Positions 25,741 through 34,506 of a stretch of DNA of 64,000 bases are shown here, piece after piece. The notes below the pieces were generated by a model, which had not been told where the DNA came from, ran no database searches, and saw nothing but the letters and a program-made list of their open reading frames with translations. The position numbers were made by a program, and so were the translations under genes. The DNA comes from JBIOHP01 sp044449065 (GTDB lineage: Bacteria; Bacteroidota; Ignavibacteria; UBA10030; SZUA-254). Position 1 is the first letter of the stretch. The number at the start of each line of letters is the position of its first letter. The stretch spans positions 1-64,000 of the forward strand of contig JBIOHP010000019.1 of assembly GCA_044449065.1 (NCBI GenBank). The letters run 5' to 3'.

Positions 25741-26220
25741 CGTAGGAGCTTTCAATTGAAAGTCCTTACGGGGCAGGTTCAGTTTAATCTGTTCGCACTC
25801 CTCGTGTATTCAGGAAAGCAAGCTATCGGTACCGCCCACCTCCGATAAATAATCTTGGATACTCGAAAAACTTCCTGCCCCTCCCTGACAGGAGAGGTGA
25901 CCCAGTTCCAAGTCGGGAAATAAAACTCTGAAACTTTAATGATGCTACTCGATGACCGTTCCCATCCTTGTTCGCCCTGCCTGTGTAAATAAAAGCAGGG
26001 TGAACTTTTAGGCAGGGGTTACGATGTTTTTTATCGAGTGCGTGGGCGAGCAATCGTACGATGCCGTCGGCATCGGATAAATAGCTATTCTCAAAACCCC
26101 TAAATGTTTTATCCCTTCGGGATAAAAATCGAACGGAGAGATGCCGAAGGTATCCAACATTAATAGGAGGTGTCCCTAATCACTCCGTGCGACCCCTAAG
26201 AGGTCGAATGTCTTAAGGAT
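25741..26220. repeat. Tandem hairpin repeat, unit B
   Basis: Same landmarks as unit A: 'TTTCAATTGAAAGTCC', 'GCCCACCTCCGATAAATAAT', 'AAATAAAACTCTGAAAC', hairpin GATGCCGTCGGCATC (26060-26074), hairpin TTTTATCCC-ttc-GGGATAAAA (26107-26127), hairpin GATGCCGAAGGTATC (26140-26154) and hairpin GACCCCTAAGAGGTC (26191-26205). It carries an extra insert of about 120 bp (25940-26055) with a GTTCGCCCTGC/GCAGGGTGAAC hairpin. Confidence 0.75.
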
Positions 26221-26479
26221 ACGCCAAAACTAAAGACCGTTTACCTGTCAGGAATTTCCATCGCCGAAATTCCCTTGCTTCCCTGCCCCCTTCTTCGTAT
26301 ATTTTTAGATCATAATTCATGTTCACAATACGCCCTAACCGGGCATTTTTTATTGCTATTCTCATCGCAAAATATCAGATTCGTTTTCACGGGAACCCGA
26401 TAACGTTATCATGAGAACAAGAATCCCGTTGTGTTATTCGACGGGTTTTGCAATTATCATTAGATTTTGAACTAATACA
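26221..26479. other. Region upstream of lon with terminator-like hairpins
   Basis: GCCC-taacc-GGGC followed by ATTTTTT (26332-26351) and CCCGT/ACGGG followed by TTTTG (26422-26454) look like weak intrinsic terminators or leader hairpins ahead of lon. No heat-shock operator such as a CIRCE inverted repeat was seen. Confidence 0.4.
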
Positions 26480-28861
26480 ATGAAACCAGAAGAAACAACA
26501 TTACAGCGGCAGGGAGCCTCCACGGTTGATACTCTGCCTGCAAAATTACCCGTGCTCCCCCTCCGAGATATCGTGATCTATCCGTACATGATTTTTCCGG
26601 TTCTTGTGGGAAGAGAATCATCTCTGCGCGCAGCAAACGTCGCGGTGGAGCGCGATAAATATATTTTTTTAGCCGCGCAAAAAAACGCCGAGACCGACGA
26701 ACCAACGAAAGACGATATTTATTCCGAAGGCACCGTTGCGAAAATTATCCAAACGCTGAAGCTCCCAAATGGATTGATGAAAATTCTTGTCGACGGCATT
26801 GCGCATGGAATCATCAAATCATTTATTCCGAATAAGCAGTTTCTTGAAGTTGAGATTGAGCTGGTTAAAGATGAAGAACCGGTAACGCAGGAGATCGACG
26901 CGCTTATGCGGCATGTTTCCGGATTGTTCTCCGAATATATTCACTACAACCGGAATGTGCCCAGCGAGGTATTAGTTGCGTACGAAAATATGCGCGATCC
27001 CCGCCGTAAGCTGTATTACGTAGCGGCAAACATTACCCAAACCGTAGATATCAAGCAAAAAATTCTTCAGCTCACGTCGATGAAAGAGCAATATTTCGAG
27101 CTCGTCCGCCTGTTGAGCGCGGAATTAGACGTTTTGAAAATAGAAAAAGATATCGATTCGAAGGTGCACGAGAGCATTCAGAAATCGCAGCGAAAATTTC
27201 TCATTCAGGAGCAGATCAGGGTGCTTCAGGATGAGCTTGGCGATGAGGAGGCGGGTTCGCCGGAATTGGTGAAGCTGAAGAAACAGATCGATGACGCGAA
27301 AATGCCTGCCGAGGTATTGGAAAAAGCGCTTGATGAATTTTCCAAATTGAAAAAAACTCCTCCTCAATCTCCGGAATTCGGCGTCAGCAGGAATTATCTC
27401 GATTGGCTTATCGGCGTGCCGTGGCATCAGCGAACAGAAGACGATTTGAAGATTGAACATGTTCAATCAATTTTGAATGAGGATCATTTTGGTTTGGAAA
27501 AACCGAAGGAACGCATACTTGAACACATCGCAGTTCTTAATCTTGTCAAAGAGATGAAAGGACAGATACTCTGCTTTGTTGGTCCCCCCGGCGTTGGAAA
27601 AACATCGCTGGGAAAATCGATTGCGAGGGCGCTGGGTCGAAAATTTGTCCGCATCTCCCTGGGCGGCGTGCGGGACGAGGCGGAAATCCGCGGTCACCGG
27701 CGGACCTATATCGGTTCCATGCCCGGGAAAATTATTCAATCTATGAAACGCGCCGGAGTGGTGAACCCGGTCATCCTGATGGATGAAGTCGATAAAATGA
27801 ATATGGATTTCCGCGGCGATCCGGCGGCGGCTCTGTTGGAAGTTCTCGATCCCGAACAGAATATTGCGTTCAACGATCATTACCTGGATGTGGATTATGA
27901 TCTTTCCCACGTGATGTTTATCACCACCGCCAATGTGCGGTATCATATCCCACTGCCGCTTCAGGATCGGATGGAAATTATCGAGCTTCCGGGTTACCTG
28001 CAATATGATAAAAAAGAAATTGCGCGACGGCATCTCATACCGAAACAACTATCGTTTCATGGATTAAGCGATAAGGATGTTAATTTTACTGAGGGCGCTC
28101 TTGAAAAAATAATCGAACACTATACCCGTGAAGCCGGTGTGCGCAACATGGAACGCGAGATTGCGTCGGTATGCCGGAAAGTTGCCAAAGATATTGTGCT
28201 CATGACTCAATCGAATGGATCGAAACGGAAATCAAAAATTGTCACCGTCGATGAAAAGAAAATCGAAAAATTACTTGGCGTCCCGAAATTTAGAAGCAAA
28301 CACACTCACAGCGAGCGGCGGGTCGGTTCTATCGTGGGCTTAGCCTGGACGAGTGTCGGCGGCGACATTCTCCATGTCGATGCCACAATTATGGATGGCG
28401 CTGAGAAACTGACTCTCACCGGTCAACTCGGCGATGTAATGAAAGAATCCGCCCAGGCAGCCCTTAGTTATATCCGTACCAATGCCAAGGCGCTTGGTAT
28501 CTCACAGAATTTTTCCCATAAAAAAGAAATTCACATTCACCTGCCGGAGGGCGCTATTCCAAAAGATGGTCCTTCTGCCGGACTAACGATGGCAATGGCG
28601 ATCATCTCAATCGCTTCCAACAGAGCCGCGCGGAGCGATATTGCTATGACCGGCGAAATAACCCTTCGTGGCAATGTTCTCGGTATCGGCGGATTGAACG
28701 AAAAACTCATAGCCGCGCAGCGAAGTGGCATAAGGACGGTTTTGATACCGAAAGAAAACGAAAAAGATCTTTCCGAAATACCCGAAAAAGTGAAAGAAGG
28801 ATTAAAAATAATCCCGATCGAAAAAATTACCGAGGCAATTCCTTATGTATTCGGGAAATAA
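26480..28861 (+). CDS. lon: ATP-dependent Lon protease
   Basis: A 793-residue LonA-type protease that unfolds and degrades damaged and regulatory proteins in the cytoplasm. Order: LON substrate-binding domain (about 25-225, 'LPVLPLRDIVIYPYM'), helical linker, AAA+ module with Walker A 'GPPGVGKTS' (about 368-376), Walker B 'VILMDEVDKM' and sensor 'VMFITTAN', then the Ser-Lys protease domain with S699 in 'PKDGPSAGL' and K742 in 'GGLNEKL'. All catalytic parts are intact and the length is normal. The S9 peptidase gene follows after 40 nt. Confidence 0.97.
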   Translation: MKPEETTLQRQGASTVDTLPAKLPVLPLRDIVIYPYMIFPVLVGRESSLRAANVAVERDKYIFLAAQKNAETDEPTKDDIYSEGTVAKIIQTLKLPNGLMKILVDGIAHGIIKSFIPNKQFLEVEIELVKDEEPVTQEIDALMRHVSGLFSEYIHYNRNVPSEVLVAYENMRDPRRKLYYVAANITQTVDIKQKILQLTSMKEQYFELVRLLSAELDVLKIEKDIDSKVHESIQKSQRKFLIQEQIRVLQDELGDEEAGSPELVKLKKQIDDAKMPAEVLEKALDEFSKLKKTPPQSPEFGVSRNYLDWLIGVPWHQRTEDDLKIEHVQSILNEDHFGLEKPKERILEHIAVLNLVKEMKGQILCFVGPPGVGKTSLGKSIARALGRKFVRISLGGVRDEAEIRGHRRTYIGSMPGKIIQSMKRAGVVNPVILMDEVDKMNMDFRGDPAAALLEVLDPEQNIAFNDHYLDVDYDLSHVMFITTANVRYHIPLPLQDRMEIIELPGYLQYDKKEIARRHLIPKQLSFHGLSDKDVNFTEGALEKIIEHYTREAGVRNMEREIASVCRKVAKDIVLMTQSNGSKRKSKIVTVDEKKIEKLLGVPKFRSKHTHSERRVGSIVGLAWTSVGGDILHVDATIMDGAEKLTLTGQLGDVMKESAQAALSYIRTNAKALGISQNFSHKKEIHIHLPEGAIPKDGPSAGLTMAMAIISIASNRAARSDIAMTGEITLRGNVLGIGGLNEKLIAAQRSGIRTVLIPKENEKDLSEIPEKVKEGLKIIPIEKITEAIPYVFGK

Positions 28862-28901
28862 CGCTTGATAGTGACCCGCGTGGTAAGTATATTGAGGGAC
28901 G

Positions 28902-31061
28902 ATGAGTAAAAGATATTTCTCCATCTTGCCGATCCTTTTATTTTTCAACCTGTTTCTAAGCGGTCAATCTCTTGTTGTCTCCTCGCATTCAGATTCTGTA
29001 CTGTCGCTTGAGCGGATATTTTTTAAACCTGCTCTTACCGGCTATCGACCCGGCGATCCGGATATCTCATCCGATAGCAGATTCATCTTTTATAGTCAGG
29101 ATGATAGCAGCGGAAAGAATAGCCGTATCCGGATCATGAATGCCGATGGATCGAATAACCACGCCATCAACGATTCGCTTCTCGGTGAACTCGAGTGGTC
29201 TTCTGATGGAAAAACCATTGCCTGCACCCGCGACGGAGACATTTTTTTAACCGATACAGGATTTACAAATTTTACGCGTTTAACCAAAGATTCCCATCCA
29301 TGGGGGATGCATTGGTCGCCTGACGGGAGGTGGCTCGAATTCAGCGTGCCCGAAAAAATTATGGCGCTTCCGTTTGGCAAAATGGGATTGGTACAAATTG
29401 CCGAAGCGTCCGGAAAAGATGTATCGATCCAATTCAGGGATTTCACACCTGACAGCAAACGGATTGTCTTCACAGAATGGAAACGCGGCGAGACGAAAGA
29501 ATTTTTAATCCCCCAATATTTGGATAAAGAGGTGACGACGCGGACAATCAAGAATGGCAACGGCAGCACCCGCATAGGCGTTGCGCCCATTGATACCGGG
29601 AAAATCGTCTGGATAAAACTTCCCGATGAAAATAAATATTTTACCAGAGGTATCGATATTTCCCCCGACGGCAAAGCGCTTCTCATCGATCGATATGGCA
29701 TTGATCGCAAAACGCGCGCGATCTTTACCGCAGATCTCGATAGCGGAAAAGCGGTTCAAATCTATGATGAAAAGGACCCGGCATGGATAGAGGGCGCCGG
29801 TTATTCCGTGCGCTGGACCCTGGATGGAAAACATATTGTTTATACCTCCGAGCGGGAAGGATGGAATCAGTTGTACATGATGGCTCCCGATGGAAAAGAC
29901 ACGCATCGTCTCACGCAGGGAGAATGGGAAATTCATTGGTATGCTTTTCATCCCAATGGCAACATACTATACCTGCTTGGTAACAAGGATGATCACGCCC
30001 GGTGGCAGTTCTATTCTCTGGATCTGAATACGAAAGAACTTACCCGTATCAGCACGCGCGATGGTTCGTATGATAATCCGGTTCTTGCGAAGGATGGATC
30101 GTTTATCGTTGCAAAATATTCAGATCTCATTCAACCCGATGAGATCGTCCGTGTTCCAACTTCGCCGGCGGTTTCCTTATCAGCCAACGGAATCGATCCC
30201 GCTGATCTTGGTATGAAGAGCGGAAGAGAATCGCAATTAACGAACACCGTTCCGAAAGAATTTCACAATGTTCAATGGACAGTTCCCGAGATTGTTCATT
30301 TTAACAGCCGTGATAATAAATCGATTCCTGCTTTTATCTATAAACCGGCGCACTTTGATCCGTCAAAGAAATACCCGGTAGTTGTTTTTGTCCACGGCGC
30401 AGGGTATCTTCAGAATGTCTATCGTGCATGGAGCTATTATGATAGAGAATTTATGTTCCATACGCGGTTGACCCAATTGGGATACGTTGTTTTTGAGGTG
30501 GAATATCGCGGCAGCGCAGGACTTGGCAGGGATTTCAGGACGGACGTTTATATGCATCTTGGCGGGAAAGATCTTGATGACGAGGTCGACGGTCTCAATT
30601 ACTTGAAAGGGCTTGGATACATCGATCCCGCCCGCGTTGGAATGTACGGGGGAAGTTATGGCGGATTCATGACGTTGATGGCGCTTTTCCGTACCGATCA
30701 ATATGCCTGCGGCGCAGCGTTGAGAGCCGTCACAAACTGGGAAAATTATTATCGGCATAATACGTGGTATACCGAATCGCGGCTCGGCAAACCGGAAGAT
30801 CATCCGGAGGCATACAAGATCAGTTCCCCGATTACGTATGCCGATAGTTTAAAAAAACCGCTTTTGATTTTACACGGCGTTGTTGACGACAATGTGTTTT
30901 TTCAAGACGCCGTCCAGCTAATCGACAAATTGCAGAAATCGAAAAAGAAATTTGAATTAATGATCTACCCGCGCGAAGCGCATTCCTTCAGCCAGCCCGA
31001 AAGTTGGTATGATGAATACTCGCGGATAGAAGAATTTTTTAATAAAAATTTGAAACCCTAA
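28902..31061 (+). CDS. Exported S9-family serine peptidase (prolyl oligopeptidase/DPP-like)
   Basis: A 719-residue exported peptidase: signal peptide (about residues 1-22), a beta-propeller of repeated 'SPDG..W' type blades ('LEWSSDGKTIACT', 'MHWSPDGRWLEF', 'VRWTLDGKHIVYT'), then an alpha/beta-hydrolase domain from about 480. The catalytic triad is S585 in 'GGSYGG', an Asp in 'GVVDDNV' (662-663) and H694 in 'REAHSF'. It should cleave short peptides in the periplasm, probably dipeptides or acyl-amino acids from the N-terminus. GAGGGACG precedes the ATG. It ends 10 nt before dnaX and probably shares a transcript with it. Confidence 0.93.
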   Translation: MSKRYFSILPILLFFNLFLSGQSLVVSSHSDSVLSLERIFFKPALTGYRPGDPDISSDSRFIFYSQDDSSGKNSRIRIMNADGSNNHAINDSLLGELEWSSDGKTIACTRDGDIFLTDTGFTNFTRLTKDSHPWGMHWSPDGRWLEFSVPEKIMALPFGKMGLVQIAEASGKDVSIQFRDFTPDSKRIVFTEWKRGETKEFLIPQYLDKEVTTRTIKNGNGSTRIGVAPIDTGKIVWIKLPDENKYFTRGIDISPDGKALLIDRYGIDRKTRAIFTADLDSGKAVQIYDEKDPAWIEGAGYSVRWTLDGKHIVYTSEREGWNQLYMMAPDGKDTHRLTQGEWEIHWYAFHPNGNILYLLGNKDDHARWQFYSLDLNTKELTRISTRDGSYDNPVLAKDGSFIVAKYSDLIQPDEIVRVPTSPAVSLSANGIDPADLGMKSGRESQLTNTVPKEFHNVQWTVPEIVHFNSRDNKSIPAFIYKPAHFDPSKKYPVVVFVHGAGYLQNVYRAWSYYDREFMFHTRLTQLGYVVFEVEYRGSAGLGRDFRTDVYMHLGGKDLDDEVDGLNYLKGLGYIDPARVGMYGGSYGGFMTLMALFRTDQYACGAALRAVTNWENYYRHNTWYTESRLGKPEDHPEAYKISSPITYADSLKKPLLILHGVVDDNVFFQDAVQLIDKLQKSKKKFELMIYPREAHSFSQPESWYDEYSRIEEFFNKNLKP

Positions 31062-31071
31062 GAACGAAACA

Positions 31072-32805
31072 ATGTCCTATATTGTAACAGCTCGTAAATG
31101 GAGGCCGTTGGTGTTCGAGGATGTCATCGGACAATCTCATGTAACCACGACGCTCCGGAACGCCATCGCGACAAACCGGCTATCCCATGCGTATCTTTTT
31201 AGCGGACCTCGTGGAGTCGGTAAAACGACTACAGCGCGCATTCTTGCCAAAGCAATCAATTGCCTCCATCCGGCAAAAGATCGTAATCCCGATAACGAAT
31301 GTGAATTATGCCAGGAAATCTCCGAGGGCAGAAGTTTAAACGTCTTTGAAATTGACGGCGCTTCGAATCGCAGTATCGACGACATCCGGAATCTCCGTGA
31401 AGCCGTCAGGTACGCTCCGGCAAAAGGGAATTACAAAGTATACATCATCGATGAAGTTCACATGTTGACCAAAGAGGCGTTCAACGCGTTATTGAAGACG
31501 CTTGAAGAACCTCCCGAGTCAATCCTGTTTATCTTTGCGACAACGGAAGTGTATAAAGTTCCGGCGACTATACTTTCCCGATGCCAGCGATTCGACTTCC
31601 GGCGAAATACAATAGAGGAAATGACGGAACGATTATCCTTTATCGCGGGCAAGGAGAAAATTAAAATCTCGAAAGACGCCTTGATGCTTATTGCCAAAAA
31701 GGCAGATGGTTCAATGCGCGATTGCCAGAGTATTTTCGATCAGATCATCGCCTTTTGTGGAGATAACATCGACGCTAAACAAATCCGCGAGGTGTTGAAT
31801 ATCGTTGACGAAGAATTATTCTTCCGCATGACCGAGATTATCAAAACAAAAGATTCCAAGGGGTGTCTCTCGCTTGTTGAAGAAATCGTCAGCCAGGGGG
31901 TTGAGTTAAAAGAATTCCTCCACGGAATGAACGAACATTTCCGCAATCTCCTAGTCGCGCGAATCTCGGGATCGACAAAACTTATTGAAACCGCCGATGT
32001 GTATAAGAAACAATACGAAAAGGAAGGTTCGGCATTCCCTGAAAATATGCTCCTGCGGTATATCCGGATCATCGATGACGCCGCTTCGGCGATAAAATAT
32101 GATCCCCATCCGCGGTTTAAATTTGAAATTACCCTTCTCCTGCTGCTTAAAATAGAAAACAGTTTGGAGATATCAGAGCTTCTGAACAAACTCGGGGAAA
32201 TCAAAAAAAAGCTTGACGAGTCTCCCGCCGGCGTTGGTGGAACTCCATCCATCTTCGATGAAGGCAGACCGGCCGTTCGAGGCAGCGTGAAAGCGACTCC
32301 GCCGACATTACGCGCGGAACAAATTGTTCCTCCGTCCGGAGCTTCTGCTGAGCCGGGCGTGAAATATGTTATTCAGAAAGAGACGAAGTCTTCCGTTGTC
32401 TCCTCCACGGATGGAAAAAAGACCCAACCTGCTGGAAATATTTCACTCGATCACATTCGTGAAAAATGGTCTCTCCTGATTGATGGCGCGAGCAAGCACA
32501 AGATCGCCCTCGGCACAATGCTGAGCGAATCCTCGCCCATCGACCTGAAAGCGGAGAAATTGAGCATCGCCTGTCCGGATGAATTTCATGTCGAATCGTT
32601 GAAACGGAATAAAGATTTTCTTCTCCAGCTCGTTCACGAAGTGTATGGCACGAAGCTGCGGCTTGAGCTTGAAAAGGGATCAATGGATACGGATAACGAT
32701 AATAATAATGGCGGTCAATCCACGGGATATAAATCGCCGGAATTGGATCACCCCGTGATTCAAGCGCTGGTGCGTGAAGTTGGCGCCAGGCAAATCGATC
32801 CATGA
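31072..32805 (+). CDS. dnaX: DNA polymerase III subunit tau (with predicted gamma by frameshift)
   Basis: A 577-residue clamp-loader ATPase that loads the sliding clamp and organises the replisome. N-terminal part: Walker A 'GPRGVGKTTTAR', zinc-binding Cys cluster ending 'NECELCQ', DExx box 'YIIDEVHML', sensor 1 'ILFIFATTEVYKVP' and the SRC motif 'LSRCQRFDF'. Domain III ends near residue 370. A low-complexity linker follows (380-460), then a C-terminal domain. Codons 377-380 read ATC AAA AAA AAG, a perfectly phased slippery site whose -1 frame stops after one codon, giving a 381-residue gamma-like form. Confidence 0.97.
   Translation: MSYIVTARKWRPLVFEDVIGQSHVTTTLRNAIATNRLSHAYLFSGPRGVGKTTTARILAKAINCLHPAKDRNPDNECELCQEISEGRSLNVFEIDGASNRSIDDIRNLREAVRYAPAKGNYKVYIIDEVHMLTKEAFNALLKTLEEPPESILFIFATTEVYKVPATILSRCQRFDFRRNTIEEMTERLSFIAGKEKIKISKDALMLIAKKADGSMRDCQSIFDQIIAFCGDNIDAKQIREVLNIVDEELFFRMTEIIKTKDSKGCLSLVEEIVSQGVELKEFLHGMNEHFRNLLVARISGSTKLIETADVYKKQYEKEGSAFPENMLLRYIRIIDDAASAIKYDPHPRFKFEITLLLLLKIENSLEISELLNKLGEIKKKLDESPAGVGGTPSIFDEGRPAVRGSVKATPPTLRAEQIVPPSGASAEPGVKYVIQKETKSSVVSSTDGKKTQPAGNISLDHIREKWSLLIDGASKHKIALGTMLSESSPIDLKAEKLSIACPDEFHVESLKRNKDFLLQLVHEVYGTKLRLELEKGSMDTDNDNNNGGQSTGYKSPELDHPVIQALVREVGARQIDP
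32192..32245 (+). promoter_or_regulatory. Predicted programmed -1 ribosomal frameshift signal in dnaX
   Basis: The heptamer A-AAA-AAG at 32205-32211 is in the correct phase; after slipping the ribosome reads GCT then TGA (32214-32216). A GGGGA stretch (32193-32197) stands 7 nt upstream as a possible internal Shine-Dalgarno stimulator, and an imperfect stem from GAGT (32218-32221) to ACTC (32242-32245) begins 6 nt downstream. This is the layout of the E. coli dnaX signal. The A8 run could also allow transcriptional slippage, as in Thermus. Confidence 0.75.
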
Positions 32806-32894
32806 TGATCTGCCTCACCATTTATCTTGATTTTATTGCTTAAATTGCTAATATTGAATGATACAAATAAGTATTGTCATGTGTTATTTCAGGC

Positions 32895-33941
32895 ATGAAA
32901 ATGAATCAATTTAAGTCTATTCTTTGTGTTTTACTGCTTTCTGCGGCGATTACGGAAGTAGGAAATGCTGCTTCTACAGCCAAATATGCAGGAGAGTTTC
33001 TCGCTATCGGGGTCGGCGGCAGGGCGCTCGGTCTTGGCGGCGCGTATGCCGCATTGGCAAATGATGTAACCGCGGGATACTGGAATCCTGCAGGTCTTTC
33101 CCGCATCCTCTATCCGCAAATTACGTTGATGCATGATGAGCGTTTCGCCGGTCTGATCAATTATGATTACGGCGCGGTTGCGCTTCCGGTTGGCGTGAAC
33201 GCCAGCTTAGCCATCAGCGCGATCCGGCTGGGGGTCGATAATATTCCCAATACGCAAAACGCGGGAGTTGACGCCAACGGCAATCCGCTTCCCACATCAT
33301 CGCTTCAAAATTTCGACAGAGTCGATCCGAATAAAGTGACATATTTTAATGCGGCGGATTGGGCTATCTATTTCTCCTACGCGAAGCAAACTTCCTCGCA
33401 ATTTTCTTACGGCGCGAATTTTAAAATTATCCGCCGCGAGATGGGAACCGCTTCCGCCACCGGATTGGGATTCGATCTCGGCGCGCAGTATATGGTATCC
33501 GATAAATTTGCGCTCGGGGCAAATTTTCAGGATGTCACAACTACGTTAGTTGCATGGAGCACGGGAACCAACGAGCTTATCTCCCCAACGTTAAAGCTCG
33601 GCTCGGCATATTTCATCGATGCATGGGGCGGGAGATTTTCTCCCGCGTTCGACGTCGACCTCCGATTTGAAAATCGCGCAACGGCTTCCAATGCTCACAT
33701 CGGCAGACTCAGCGCAGATTTCCATACCGGGTTGGAGTATGATGTTCACAGTCTTGTCGCTGTCCGGGCGGGACTAAGCGATATCGGTTCGCTGAACCTG
33801 GGGACCGGCATCCATCTTCCGAAATTCGATATCGATTATTCGTTTGCAAAATTCGACGGCACCGAAAATCTTGGAAACACCCACCGCATTTCGTTAACGT
33901 TTACGCTGGAAGCAGAACAATTTCTCCGGAGTTCGCAGTAA
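32895..33941 (+). CDS. PorV/PorQ-family outer-membrane beta-barrel protein
   Basis: A 348-residue outer-membrane protein with a signal peptide (cleavage near 'VGNAA') and the family opening 'YAGEFLAIGVGGRALGLGGAYAALANDVTAGYWNPAGLS', here split over residues 33-72. Relatives include PorV, which shuttles T9SS cargo to the attachment complex, and other barrel proteins of the FadL-like group. With T9SS cargo genes at both 1 and 44120, a secretion role is possible but not proven. ATG 32895 or 32901 gives the best signal peptide; a longer TTG start at 32874 is less likely. The lipoprotein gene follows after 3 nt. Confidence 0.87.
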   Translation: MKMNQFKSILCVLLLSAAITEVGNAASTAKYAGEFLAIGVGGRALGLGGAYAALANDVTAGYWNPAGLSRILYPQITLMHDERFAGLINYDYGAVALPVGVNASLAISAIRLGVDNIPNTQNAGVDANGNPLPTSSLQNFDRVDPNKVTYFNAADWAIYFSYAKQTSSQFSYGANFKIIRREMGTASATGLGFDLGAQYMVSDKFALGANFQDVTTTLVAWSTGTNELISPTLKLGSAYFIDAWGGRFSPAFDVDLRFENRATASNAHIGRLSADFHTGLEYDVHSLVAVRAGLSDIGSLNLGTGIHLPKFDIDYSFAKFDGTENLGNTHRISLTFTLEAEQFLRSSQ

Positions 33942-33944
33942 CGA

Positions 33945-34502
33945 GTGCGACCGCTTCTTAGCTCCGTTTTTCTCATTTTCTTACTCTCGTCCTGTTCGAC
34001 GACGTATCTTCCCTATTCGTATCATTATCCCCTCCGGAGAGAAGCATTTCTTTCACGCGACAGCAGTTTTGCAGGACTGATACCGGAGGGCTGGTTTTAT
34101 TCATCCGAAGATACGCTCGCACCGTCGGCAATCGCATGGATAGTGAAGGATGATTTTTCAGCGACGCTTTCCGTGCAGGAACTCCATCTCGACCAGCTAA
34201 CTAAAACCCGGGTAGATAAGGAAGGGCTTGAACTCCTTGCAAACATCAGCCTATCATCACAAGATGAAAGTCATTCCGTACTTAATGATGAGCACAAACC
34301 CAGGAAGTTTAAAATGCGCGGCAGAGAATTTTGCGGTTACGAATTAACCGGACAGAATCTCTCTAAAAGAGTTGTTGTATTCTCAGTGAACGGGAGATAT
34401 TATGAATGTATCGCTATGCCGGTGAAAGGTGCGCCGCAGCATGAGGAGATCTCGAACATGTTTACCGCGCAGCAAGCTTTTTTATATTCGCTGACGTTTT
34501 AA
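33945..34502 (+). CDS. Small lipoprotein of unknown function, downstream of the PorV-like gene
   Basis: A 185-residue protein starting at GTG 33945. The signal ends in a lipobox 'FLLSSC' (Cys at about residue 17), so it should be anchored to the outer membrane. The mature part, about 165 residues with 'GLIPEGWFYSSEDTLAPSAIAW', is not a family I recognise. It lies 3 nt after the PorV/PorQ-like gene, which suggests translational coupling and a possible physical partner. It converges with the cyclase gene, 4 nt apart. Confidence 0.75.
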   Translation: MRPLLSSVFLIFLLSSCSTTYLPYSYHYPLRREAFLSRDSSFAGLIPEGWFYSSEDTLAPSAIAWIVKDDFSATLSVQELHLDQLTKTRVDKEGLELLANISLSSQDESHSVLNDEHKPRKFKMRGREFCGYELTGQNLSKRVVVFSVNGRYYECIAMPVKGAPQHEEISNMFTAQQAFLYSLTF

Positions 34503-34506
34503 TTCA

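Noticed and set aside
25315..26479. CRISPR array or tRNA cluster in the long gene-free stretch
   Set aside because: Repeats are two long diverged units with hairpins, not regular short repeats with spacers, and no cloverleaf with a GTTCRANNC arm was found.
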